From Verrucomicrobiota bacterium (lineage in GTDB: Bacteria; Verrucomicrobiota; Verrucomicrobiia; Limisphaerales; JACRJZ01): a DNA stretch of 8,031 bases. Below, piece after piece: positions 1 through 6,280 of this stretch; position 1 is the stretch's first letter, and the number at the start of each line of letters is the position of its first letter. The stretch covers positions 1-8,031 of the forward strand of contig JAKLEJ010000145.1 of NCBI GenBank assembly GCA_022711695.1, in the 5' to 3' direction. The notes below the pieces were generated by a model that was given only the letters and a program-made list of their open reading frames with translations, searched no databases and was not told where the DNA came from. The position numbers and the translations under genes were made by a program.

Positions 1-632
1 AACGCGTCCAGCGGCGTTGCCGCCAGGGCCTCGCGCACGTTCTGCCCGTTCTTGAAGGTGAGGATGCCGGTGAAGCTGACCAGGCCGCCCAGGTCGAGAA
101 TGCGCCCGAGCGCCCGGGTGTCGCCCGGGAAACAATGAAACACCGGCCTCACCCGCCCCCGGAAGGCCGTCAGCCGGGCCAGCGTTTCTTCGAAGACGTC
201 GCCGCGCTGGTGCACCACGCAGTTCAGGCCCGCCTCGGCGGCCACCTCGAGCTGCTGCTCGAAGATCTCCGATTGGCGCCGCTTGAAGAGCTGGTCGTCC
301 GCGGCTGTGCCGCCCTGGGCGCTTGGCAGCCGGTAGTAATCCAGGCCGGTCTCGCCCACGGCCACCACCTTGGGATGACGGACCAGCTCGCGCAGGGCCG
401 GACGGAGGTCTGGCGGGGCCTCGAGCGCGTGGTTCGGATGCCACCCCACCGCCGCCCGCAGGAGGTCGTGCTCCTCACTCAGCCGGATGGCCTCGCGGCT
501 GCTCTCCAGATCGGTCCCCACGCTGACGATGCGCGTCACCCCGGCGTGCGCGGCCCGCTCCAGGAGCGCGGCCAGGTCGCTGCGAAAGCAGCGGTCGTCC
601 AGGTGCGCGTGCGTGTCGTAGAAAACGGTCAT
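1..632 (-). CDS. TatD family metal-dependent hydrolase (DNase), 3' end off the window
   Basis: Cytoplasmic TIM-barrel amidohydrolase-superfamily protein of the TatD/YcfH type. Family members act as Mg2+-dependent 3'-5' exonucleases or DNases. The start MTVFYDTHAHLDD carries the HxH metal motif (H8, H10). It is followed by VGWHPNHA (62-69), the metal-ligand Glu in GETGLDYY (E94), a conserved His at 141 (VVHQRGD) and the HCF motif (H166). These fall in the order and spacing of the family. Residues 1-210 are visible. TatD proteins usually run about 255-265 residues, so roughly the last 50, including the expected ETDAPYL-type motif, lie beyond position 1. The ATG at 632 is chosen because the HxH motif normally sits within the first ten residues. 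Only a weak purine-rich site precedes it. The next gene upstream on the same strand ends about 240 bp away across repeats, so an operon is unlikely. Family assignment is secure; the TatD versus YcfH subtype and the substrate are not. Confidence 0.93.
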   Translation of the reverse strand, partial: MTVFYDTHAHLDDRCFRSDLAALLERAAHAGVTRIVSVGTDLESSREAIRLSEEHDLLRAAVGWHPNHALEAPPDLRPALRELVRHPKVVAVGETGLDYYRLPSAQGGTAADDQLFKRRQSEIFEQQLEVAAEAGLNCVVHQRGDVFEETLARLTAFRGRVRPVFHCFPGDTRALGRILDLGGLVSFTGILTFKNGQNVREALAATPLDA

Positions 633-741
633 CTGGCCGCCAGCCTAACCTGCCGCATTCGGAGAGTCGAGCGCATCCGCCGGCGGCGCCTCGTGCGCTC
701 AAGTCACGCGCGAAACGGACCCGGCCGGACGCCTGGGTTGG

Positions 742-765
742 GGCTCGCGAGGACGCTCGCCCCAC
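742..765 (+). repeat. Intergenic repeat A, copy 1
   Basis: First of three copies of a 25-base motif: GGCTC, four variable bases, GGA, three variable bases, then TCGCCCyACC. This copy departs from the pattern only at its last base. It abuts copy 2 directly, in the same orientation. The fixed blocks separated by variable blocks suggest a short interspersed repeat rather than chance GC-rich sequence. Confidence 0.7.
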
Positions 766-790
766 GGCTCGGCAGGAGCCTCGCCCCACC
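766..790 (+). repeat. Intergenic repeat A, copy 2
   Basis: Second copy of the 25-base repeat, directly after copy 1. It is the plus-orientation arm of an inverted pair with copy 3 at 816-840. Folded, the GGCTC and TCGCCC blocks pair with GAGCC and GGGCGA, leaving a loop of about 25 nt. The layout recalls REP/BIME-type palindromic units found between bacterial genes. Confidence 0.7.
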
Positions 791-815
791 ACGCGCGAGA
801 GGCGGACCCGGCCGC

Positions 816-840
816 GGTAGGGCGACGCTCCCGCGGAGCC
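816..840 (-). repeat. Intergenic repeat A, copy 3 (inverted)
   Basis: Third copy of the 25-base repeat in reverse orientation. Read on the minus strand it starts GGCTCCGCGGGAGCG and ends TCGCCCTACC, matching every fixed position of the motif. It completes a tail-to-tail pair with copy 2 and lies about 30 bp downstream of the stop codon of the GH99-like gene. The hairpin could protect or end that gene's transcript, but there is no T-tract of the kind seen in a classical terminator. Confidence 0.7.
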
Positions 841-872
841 GCGGATTCCCCCCCCGCGCGCGAGGCGGACCT

Positions 873-3638
873 TCAGGGCGCGAGACGGAGGGCGTCCACT
901 TCCACCCGGATGGCGGGGCGCGAGCAGGGGTCCAGCCGCAGCCGCGTGACCACCCCCGTCCAGCGGCGGTTGGCCGACACGGTCAGCTCGCAGTCGTGCC
1001 ATTGGCCGTCCAGCGCCACCGGGAAGCGCACACTGCTGGCTTCGGATTCCGGCCAGCGGCGGGTGGCCCAGAAGAGCTGGGCGGAGTCCCGAAGCGGCCC
1101 GGCCTCGAGGGGAGTCAGTCTCATTCGCAGGAGCACCCGCTGGAAGGAGGCGGCGCGGGCCTGCATGGGCGGGCCGAACAGGGCCGGATCGCTGCCGGAA
1201 GTGACGCCGGCCCAGGCGCCGTTGGTTGCGCCCAGCGGCCCGAAGTGCATGCTCGAATCCCAGCCCTCGAGGCCCCCGTCAAAGGTCCACACTGGCTCGG
1301 GCGGGCGTTGCTCGGGCACGTCGTAGGGGCCCAGGCCGACATCGGCGGGGGTGAGGTCCTGATGAGCGGCCGGCGCGCGGGCGAACACCTCGCGGATGGC
1401 GTCCAGATATTCGAAGCCGTATTCGAGGTGCGGCTCGATGTAGGAGCCCTCGCCCCACTCGTTCCAGGCCTCAATCAGCACTCCGGGCAGGAGGTTGGTG
1501 CGCCCGGGCCCGGTTTCCAGCAGCCGGCGCGCATCTTCGAGGTGGCGGCGGAACAGCTCCGGCGTGCGGTCGAACCGGACCAGGGCGGAATCGCCGTGCC
1601 AGGGCCGGCTGTCCCAGCCGCCGTTGACGGGGAGGAGCAGGGGTAGGGGACTGAGGTCGCGCAGCCGCTCCCATTGCCGCAGGTAACCGTCGATCAAGGT
1701 CGAATAGGGGGCGCGCCGGGCGGTCGAGACCACGCCCAGGTTGGGCCAGTTGTAGGCGGTGATGGCGTCGTAACCCTCCGCTGCCAGGTTGTGGGCGCCG
1801 CCCACGCAGGCGGCCAGGAAGACCTCGGGCACGCCCGCTTTGCGGCACTCCTCGCGCATGGCTTCGAACCCCTGGCGCACGCCGGCGGGGCTCAGGTCGG
1901 TGGTCAGGTTGTAGGGACTGAAGAGGATCACCAGGGGCCGCCCTCCCACGCGGTAATACTCCGGACGCCGGAAATAGTGCTCGATCCAATAACGGGCCAC
2001 CTCCCGGCAATCGGCCAGCGAGTGTGTGCCCGGGGGATTGTGATTGGCCCAGAGCAGGCAGAACTTGAGCAAGTGCCGGTGGCGCGCTCGAAAGTAGCCG
2101 TCGTGCAATCCGTGTTCGAGCTGCCGGGCGCCTTTGGACCAATACCAGTCGTAGGCGAAATAGGTGATGCCGTGTTCCACAGCCCACTTGATGTGCCAGT
2201 CGGCCACCTCGGGGTCGCCCTCGCGGTACCAGCCCAGCGCCGGCGTGCGTTCGGGAAACCGCTGGATCGGATGCCACCGGCTGGCGGTGTTCCAGCCTGG
2301 GAAATAGTACACGCCCACCTCCCAGGGCCCGCGCGCGGGTTGCGGTTCAGGCATGGCGCCGCTTCCCGCAGCCGGCCGGGGCGAAACTCTCACGGTGGCC
2401 TGAGCCTGCGCGGCGTCGGCGCCCGGAGCGGCAATCTGCGCGGTGACCCGGCCGCTGAGCGGGGCCGTGGCCCGCAACGTCCAGCGCAGGGCGGTCTCGT
2501 CGCCGTGCGACAGCGAAGCCTTGCCCTCGGCCGGGGAAGGCTCGGAGAGAATCTCCAGACCGGGCGGGGTTTCGAGGGTTGCGCGGAGCGGACCGGCAAG
2601 GCCAGCGCCGGTGTTGGCCACCAGGGCCGCCAGGCCGAAGGGGCGTCCGGCGCGGGGCAGCGCTTCCGTGGGCGCGAGCGCGGCGATCTTCAGTTGCGGC
2701 GGGCCCTGGGGCTCGAGGGCGACGCCCAGCGAGCGCAACCGCATCCGGCCCCCGGGCTTGAACCCGAGCGCAATCACCTTGTCCCGCCATTCCTTGGCCG
2801 CCAGCATGTCGAGGTTGTAATGGCGCTCCCGGCCGCCGCCCGCCACCGGGAAGCTCAGCGAGTGCAACCCCCGGCTGCGGTCGGTCAGGAAACACACCTC
2901 GGCCACGCCGTCCCGCTCGGCCGCCAGGCGCAAAACGACGCAGCTCCGGTCGAGGGCGTTGACGTCGAGCGGCGGCGAGAGCCAAAGCGCCTCGCGGTCC
3001 GCGGCGCTCAAGTCCACGCCGGCATTTCCGGCGGCGGCGCGCAGGTCTCCCACCGGCAGCCAGCCCTCCGGGCCGCGGCTGAAATCGAACTGCGGTTGCG
3101 GAGGCGGTTCGGCCGCGGGCAGCTCGACAATCCGGATGAAATCGATTCGAAACCGGGCGCCGCCGAAGAGGTCCAGGCGCAGCCGGACAATTCGCCCCTC
3201 CGAATGCCATCCGGGCAGCAGCCGATAGGTGCGCCAGCCTCCCGCCGCCACCTCGAACGGAGTCCGCTTGTCCTCGGAAAACCCCCCGTAGCGCCCCTGG
3301 GTCGTGCCGCTCCAAAACACCTCCGCCGCGCCCTCGCGGTCGGCCTGCAGTCGCATCTCGATCGCCTGCCGGGGCGACGCCTTCAGGTCCAGCGCCGCGC
3401 TCAGCTCCAGGATCGGGTCGCTTCCCGAAGTCTCGCAGCAGAGCGCTCCGTCGATGATCCGCAGGTTCTGGACATGTCCGTTGGCCCGCCACGGCGGCGG
3501 CGCCTCCGGCCGATCGAACGTCCATTCCGCGAGCACGCCCGGCCCTTCCGCGGCCTGCGCGTGGCTGCTTCCCAGGAGAATCCACAAGCTGGCAAGCCCG
3601 GCGACTGCCCAACGCCATCCGGATCGGTGCGGTTGCAT
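873..3638 (-). CDS. Secreted GH99-like / WbsX-type glycoside hydrolase with three beta-sandwich modules
   Basis: Exported 921-residue multidomain carbohydrate-active enzyme. Residues 1-29 are a signal peptide (MQPHRSGWRW, hydrophobic core, SSHAQA). Two related beta-sandwich, carbohydrate-binding-like modules follow (about 35-172 and 183-308), then a CARDB/NEW3-like Ig module (about 315-420). The catalytic barrel spans about 438-755. It opens with VGVYYFPGW, continues through ITYFAYDWYW (491-500), and ends in EAWNEWGEGSYIEP (723-736). This is typical of the GH99-like/Glyco_tran_WbsX clan. E727 and E730 form the E-x-x-E pair used as catalytic residues in GH99 endo-alpha-mannosidases. A third sandwich module closes the protein (about 782-921). 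The ATG at 3638 is preferred to an in-frame start 34 codons upstream because it puts the signal peptide at the N-terminus and has AGGA 8 nt before it. The gene is divergent from an alpha-L-fucosidase, suggesting joint polysaccharide breakdown. The substrate is unknown; alpha-mannan-type linkages are only an inference. Confidence 0.88.
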   Translation of the reverse strand: MQPHRSGWRWAVAGLASLWILLGSSHAQAAEGPGVLAEWTFDRPEAPPPWRANGHVQNLRIIDGALCCETSGSDPILELSAALDLKASPRQAIEMRLQADREGAAEVFWSGTTQGRYGGFSEDKRTPFEVAAGGWRTYRLLPGWHSEGRIVRLRLDLFGGARFRIDFIRIVELPAAEPPPQPQFDFSRGPEGWLPVGDLRAAAGNAGVDLSAADREALWLSPPLDVNALDRSCVVLRLAAERDGVAEVCFLTDRSRGLHSLSFPVAGGGRERHYNLDMLAAKEWRDKVIALGFKPGGRMRLRSLGVALEPQGPPQLKIAALAPTEALPRAGRPFGLAALVANTGAGLAGPLRATLETPPGLEILSEPSPAEGKASLSHGDETALRWTLRATAPLSGRVTAQIAAPGADAAQAQATVRVSPRPAAGSGAMPEPQPARGPWEVGVYYFPGWNTASRWHPIQRFPERTPALGWYREGDPEVADWHIKWAVEHGITYFAYDWYWSKGARQLEHGLHDGYFRARHRHLLKFCLLWANHNPPGTHSLADCREVARYWIEHYFRRPEYYRVGGRPLVILFSPYNLTTDLSPAGVRQGFEAMREECRKAGVPEVFLAACVGGAHNLAAEGYDAITAYNWPNLGVVSTARRAPYSTLIDGYLRQWERLRDLSPLPLLLPVNGGWDSRPWHGDSALVRFDRTPELFRRHLEDARRLLETGPGRTNLLPGVLIEAWNEWGEGSYIEPHLEYGFEYLDAIREVFARAPAAHQDLTPADVGLGPYDVPEQRPPEPVWTFDGGLEGWDSSMHFGPLGATNGAWAGVTSGSDPALFGPPMQARAASFQRVLLRMRLTPLEAGPLRDSAQLFWATRRWPESEASSVRFPVALDGQWHDCELTVSANRRWTGVVTRLRLDPCSRPAIRVEVDALRLAP

Positions 3639-3646
3639 GCCCCTTT

Positions 3647-3650
3647 TCCT
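3647..3650 (-). promoter_or_regulatory. Ribosome binding site of the GH99-like gene
   Basis: AGGA on the minus strand, 8 nt upstream of the ATG at 3638. It is one of the few clear Shine-Dalgarno sites in the window. It decides the start: the longer reading frame from 3740 would place this site inside the coding sequence and bury the signal peptide. Confidence 0.6.
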
Positions 3651-3651
3651 A

Positions 3652-3667
3652 CCGGCGTGGGCGCCGG
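3652..3667 (-). promoter_or_regulatory. Leader hairpin next to the ribosome binding site
   Basis: Perfect 6-bp inverted repeat CCGGCG/CGCCGG around a 4-nt loop, ending one base from the AGGA site of the GH99-like gene. If transcribed it would lie in that mRNA's leader and could influence ribosome access. The structure is read directly from the sequence; a regulatory role is inference. Confidence 0.4.
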
Positions 3668-3702
3668 CTGACAAGCCAATCGATGCTGGGTCTGTCTGCC
3701 TC

Positions 3703-3719
3703 GCCGGCCGCAGGCCGGC
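3703..3719. repeat. Perfect 7-bp palindromic hairpin
   Basis: GCCGGCC and GGCCGGC flank a 3-base loop (GCA) in the divergent intergenic region, 4 bp from one arm of the long inverted repeat. There is no T-run on either side, so it is not an intrinsic terminator. It may be a structural element of the GH99-like gene's leader or part of the neighbouring palindromic element. Confidence 0.45.
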
Positions 3720-3723
3720 TTGG

Positions 3724-3813
3724 CTGAATCCGCACCGCACGCGCTCGCAGTCCCCTGGCGCGTTCGAGAACGTCTGAGGTTGATGAGACAGGACGACTTA
3801 CGTGCGGATTCAG
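3724..3813. repeat. 12-bp perfect inverted repeat, 66-nt spacing, between divergent genes
   Basis: CTGAATCCGCAC at 3724-3735 is the exact reverse complement of GTGCGGATTCAG at 3802-3813. The spacer holds a near-central palindrome CGTTC-GA-GAACG (3761-3772) and a small stem GTCT/AGAC (3772-3789). The whole could fold into a branched structure or act as paired regulator sites for both glycosidase genes. It could equally be a short non-autonomous mobile element with terminal inverted repeats, although no target-site duplication is evident next to the arms. It does not extend into either coding sequence. Confidence 0.6.
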
Positions 3814-3828
3814 GGCGGCAGTTGGCGT

Positions 3829-3857
3829 TTGACCGGGGGGCCGCTGTGGCCTAGAAG
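3829..3857 (+). promoter_or_regulatory. Candidate sigma-70-type promoter for the fucosidase gene
   Basis: TTGACC (3829-3834) matches five of six bases of the -35 consensus. After exactly 17 bp comes TAGAAG (3852-3857), four of six bases of the -10 consensus. Transcription would begin near 3864, giving a leader of only about nine bases before the ATG at 3873, which is unusually short. The site lies just outside the 12-bp inverted repeat, so a protein bound there could affect it. Confidence 0.35.
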
Positions 3858-3872
3858 AGCGGCAGGCAACTC

Positions 3873-6095
3873 ATGAAGAAAATCTCATCCGATTGCGGCG
3901 CGGGCGTGGAGCCCGGCCGACGGCTCGCGGCTTCCCCGCGCGGCGCCGCGCGTCCGCGCCTTGCCGGCTTCGTCGCGGTGTGCGCCCTGGTGGCGGCCGT
4001 GGTCCCGGAAGGCCGCGCGGCCGACGAGGTCAGCCGGCCGGCCCCGCATGGCCCCGTGCCGACCGAGCGGCAACTGCGCTGGCACGAAATGGAGTTTTAC
4101 GGATTCCTCCATTTCACGGTCAACACGTTCACCGACAAGGAGTGGGGCTATGGGGACGAAAAAGAGAGCGTGTTCAATCCGACCGGGTTCGACGCCGAGC
4201 AGATCGTGGCAACGGCGCGGCAGGGCGGCATGCGCGGGTTGATTCTGACAGCCAAGCACCACGATGGGTTCTGCCTCTGGCCCAGCCGTTACACCGAGCA
4301 TTCGGTGAAGAACTCTCCGTGGCGTCAGGGCCAGGGCGACGTGGTGAAGGAAATCGCCGAGGTTTGCCGGCGGCACGGGCTGAAGTTCGGAGTCTATCTG
4401 TCGCCGTGGGACCGCAACCACAAGAGCTACGCGCGGCCCGAGTACCTCGCCTATTATCGCAACCAGTTGCGGGAGCTGCTCACGCAATATGGCGACATCT
4501 TCACCGTCTGGTTCGACGGCGCCAACGGAGGCGACGGCTACTATGGCGGGGCGCGGGAAACCCGTCGGATCGACAACCGGACCTACTACGACTGGCCCAA
4601 CACGTGGAGCCTTGTGCGCGAACTCATGCCCCAGGCGGTCATGTTCTCGGATGCCGGCCCGGACTTTCGCTGGGTGGGGAACGAGGCGGGCGTCGCCGGG
4701 GATCCGTGCTGGGCGACGCTGGACATGACCCGCCCCGGGCGTTATCCGGGCGGCTCCAGCCAGGGGCTCAACTCCGGCGAAAGGCCTGGGACGGCTTGGC
4801 TGCCGGCCGAATGCGATGTGTCCATCCGGCCGGGGTGGTTTTATCACGCCAGCGAGGACAGCCGGGTGAAGACGCCCGCGAAGCTGCTCGACATCTACTA
4901 CAAGTCCGTGGGCCGCGGGGCCTGCCTGAACCTGAACCTCCCTCCGGACCGCCGGGGCCGGATTCACGAGAACGATGTCCGGTCGCTCCAGGAGTTTCGC
5001 CGCATCCTGGACGCGACGTTTGCGGTGAACCTGGCCGCAAACGCGCGGTTGGAGGCCAGCAACACCCGCGGCGGGGCCCGGCGCTATGCCCCGGCCAGCC
5101 TGCTGGACGGCGACCGCTACTCCTGCTGGGCCGTGGACGACGGGGTCACCAACGCGGAGCTGGTCGTGGAACTGGGACGCCCGGTGACGTTCAATGTGAT
5201 CGATCTGCGCGAGTGCCTGCCCCTGGGGCAGCGCGTCGAGGCGTTTGCGCTGGACCAATGGAAGGCGGATGGCTGGCAGGAGTTCGCGCGGGGGACCAGC
5301 ATCGGCAACCGCCGGCTGCTGCGCACAGGATTTGTCACCTCGGACCGGGTGCGTCTGCGCGTGACCCAAGCCGCCGCCGGCCCGGCCTTGAGCGAGTTTG
5401 GCCTCTATGCCGAACCGATCATGCTCAGCCAGCCGAAAATCACCCGCGACAAACAGGGCTGGGTCACGCTGGCGTCGGAAAGCCCGGGGCCGCACCTGCA
5501 CTACACACTCGACGGCTCCGAGCCCGGCCCGCAATCGCTGCTTTATGACAGGCCGTTTCCGCTATCCAAAGGCGGCCTCGTCCGGGCTCGCGCATTCTCG
5601 CCCCGCGCCGGCGGCGACGGCGAGCAGGCAGCCGGGGACGAGGCCGCGGAGACGTTCGGCGTTTCGAAGGCTCGCTGGAAGGTGGTGTCGGCCAGCTACC
5701 AGTCGCCTGGGGGCGGCGAGGCCGCCCGGGCGATCGATGACCGTCCGGAGACCCTGTGGAACACCCACGGCCCCCAGGGCGAACGCAAGCCGCCCCAGGA
5801 AATCACCGTGGACCTTGGCGAGACCCTCGAGGTCGCCGCGTTTCATTACCTGCCGCGGCGCGACGGCCTGGCCCGCGGCCTGGTGGACAAGTTTGCGCTC
5901 TACCTGAGCGAGGACGGCCGGGTGTGGGGGAACGCGGCGGCTGGGGGCGAGTTCGCCAACATCAAGGCCAATCCCATCCTCCAGGTGGTGCGGCTGCCCA
6001 AGCCCGTTGCGGCCCGCTTCTTCCGGTTTGTGGCATTGCGTGTGGCGGAGGGCGAGCATGTGGCCGTGGCCGAGTTGGGCCTGGAGGCGAAGTAG
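3873..6095 (+). CDS. Secreted GH29 alpha-L-fucosidase with accessory binding modules
   Basis: Exported exo-glycosidase that removes alpha-linked L-fucose from glycans by a retaining mechanism. An extended N-terminus leads to a hydrophobic core AGFVAVCALVAAVV (31-44) and likely cleavage near GRAA (47-50). The GH29 barrel spans about 60-385. It contains MEFYGFLHFTVNTF (73-86), AKHHDGFCLW (127-136), LSPWDRN (176-182) and VWFDGANG (212-219), where D215 is the expected nucleophile. GPDFRWVGNEAG (262-273) resembles the GH29 subfamily B pattern, making E271 the candidate acid/base. LNLNLPPDRRG (352-362) ends the barrel. An F5/8C-like module follows (about 386-514), then a CHB_HEX_C_1-like strand module with YTLDGSEPGP (544-553), then a second F5/8C/CBM32-like module (about 602-740). 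At 740 residues it is longer than minimal GH29 enzymes because of these modules. AGG lies 6 nt before the ATG. The divergent partner is a GH99-like enzyme. Fucosidase identity is firm; linkage preference is not. Confidence 0.95.
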   Translation: MKKISSDCGAGVEPGRRLAASPRGAARPRLAGFVAVCALVAAVVPEGRAADEVSRPAPHGPVPTERQLRWHEMEFYGFLHFTVNTFTDKEWGYGDEKESVFNPTGFDAEQIVATARQGGMRGLILTAKHHDGFCLWPSRYTEHSVKNSPWRQGQGDVVKEIAEVCRRHGLKFGVYLSPWDRNHKSYARPEYLAYYRNQLRELLTQYGDIFTVWFDGANGGDGYYGGARETRRIDNRTYYDWPNTWSLVRELMPQAVMFSDAGPDFRWVGNEAGVAGDPCWATLDMTRPGRYPGGSSQGLNSGERPGTAWLPAECDVSIRPGWFYHASEDSRVKTPAKLLDIYYKSVGRGACLNLNLPPDRRGRIHENDVRSLQEFRRILDATFAVNLAANARLEASNTRGGARRYAPASLLDGDRYSCWAVDDGVTNAELVVELGRPVTFNVIDLRECLPLGQRVEAFALDQWKADGWQEFARGTSIGNRRLLRTGFVTSDRVRLRVTQAAAGPALSEFGLYAEPIMLSQPKITRDKQGWVTLASESPGPHLHYTLDGSEPGPQSLLYDRPFPLSKGGLVRARAFSPRAGGDGEQAAGDEAAETFGVSKARWKVVSASYQSPGGGEAARAIDDRPETLWNTHGPQGERKPPQEITVDLGETLEVAAFHYLPRRDGLARGLVDKFALYLSEDGRVWGNAAAGGEFANIKANPILQVVRLPKPVAARFFRFVALRVAEGEHVAVAELGLEAK

Positions 6096-6137
6096 CCGGG
6101 CCGCCAGCGGCTGGCCAGCGCCGTCGCCAGGGCCGGG

Positions 6138-6153
6138 TGGCATGCCAACTGCT
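6138..6153 (+). promoter_or_regulatory. Candidate sigma-54 (RpoN) promoter
   Basis: TGGCATGCCAACTGCT fits TGGCAyr-N4-yTGCw, the -24/-12 consensus, at every constrained position, with GG and GC correctly spaced. It lies 43 bp after the fucosidase stop and points toward the response regulator, with a predicted start near 6165 and a leader of about 280 nt. The caveat is that TGGCATGCCA is itself a 10-bp palindrome, so the match could be an operator or coincidence. No enhancer-binding-protein gene is visible in the window. Confidence 0.4.
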
Positions 6154-6280
6154 GGGATTGACGGCAGGGCGTCCAATTGTTGACGCAACGAGGCGCAAAA
6201 GCCGGGCCGGGAACCGCACGGCAGGCTTGAAGGAGTGGTTCCGTCAGTGGTGAGAGGAAAAGACGATAGGCGTGGAGGTT

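Larger units (their letters stand above)
705..871 (+). repeat. Intergenic repeat B, three dispersed copies
   Basis: A second motif, interleaved with repeat A. Its core is CGCGCGA, two to three variable bases, then CGGACC, followed in two copies by CGGCCG. Copies lie at about 705-728, 790-814 and 854-871, all in the same orientation. A more degenerate version around 878-892 runs into the last codons of the GH99-like gene. The resulting order B-A-A-B-A(inverted)-B fills most of the spacer. In GC-rich DNA the shorter matches are less certain than those of repeat A. Confidence 0.5.

Noticed and set aside
705..871. CRISPR array
   Set aside because: The repeats are only about 25 bp, vary internally, occur in both orientations and are adjacent or irregularly spaced, without uniform unique spacers. 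No cas gene is present.
1674..3671. A 665-codon plus-strand open frame opposite the GH99-like gene, and a similar 503-codon one at 135-1646
   Set aside because: Both are shadows of clear minus-strand genes (TatD and GH99-like), with no recognisable domains and low-complexity composition.
3639..3740. N-terminal extension of the GH99-like protein by 34 residues
   Set aside because: It would put the signal peptide internally and run across the AGGA ribosome site and hairpins. The ATG at 3638 fits better.
3761..3772. CGTTC-GA-GAACG as a LexA-type SOS box
   Set aside because: GTTC and GAAC are present, but the 2-bp spacing and arm order fit no LexA site I know, and the flanking genes are glycosidases rather than repair genes.
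3873..3944. Twin-arginine signal in the fucosidase N-terminus (an RR pair at residues 16-17)
   Set aside because: The residues around the pair do not match S-R-R-x-F-L-K, and the hydrophobic core starts about 14 residues later, so a long general secretory signal is more likely.
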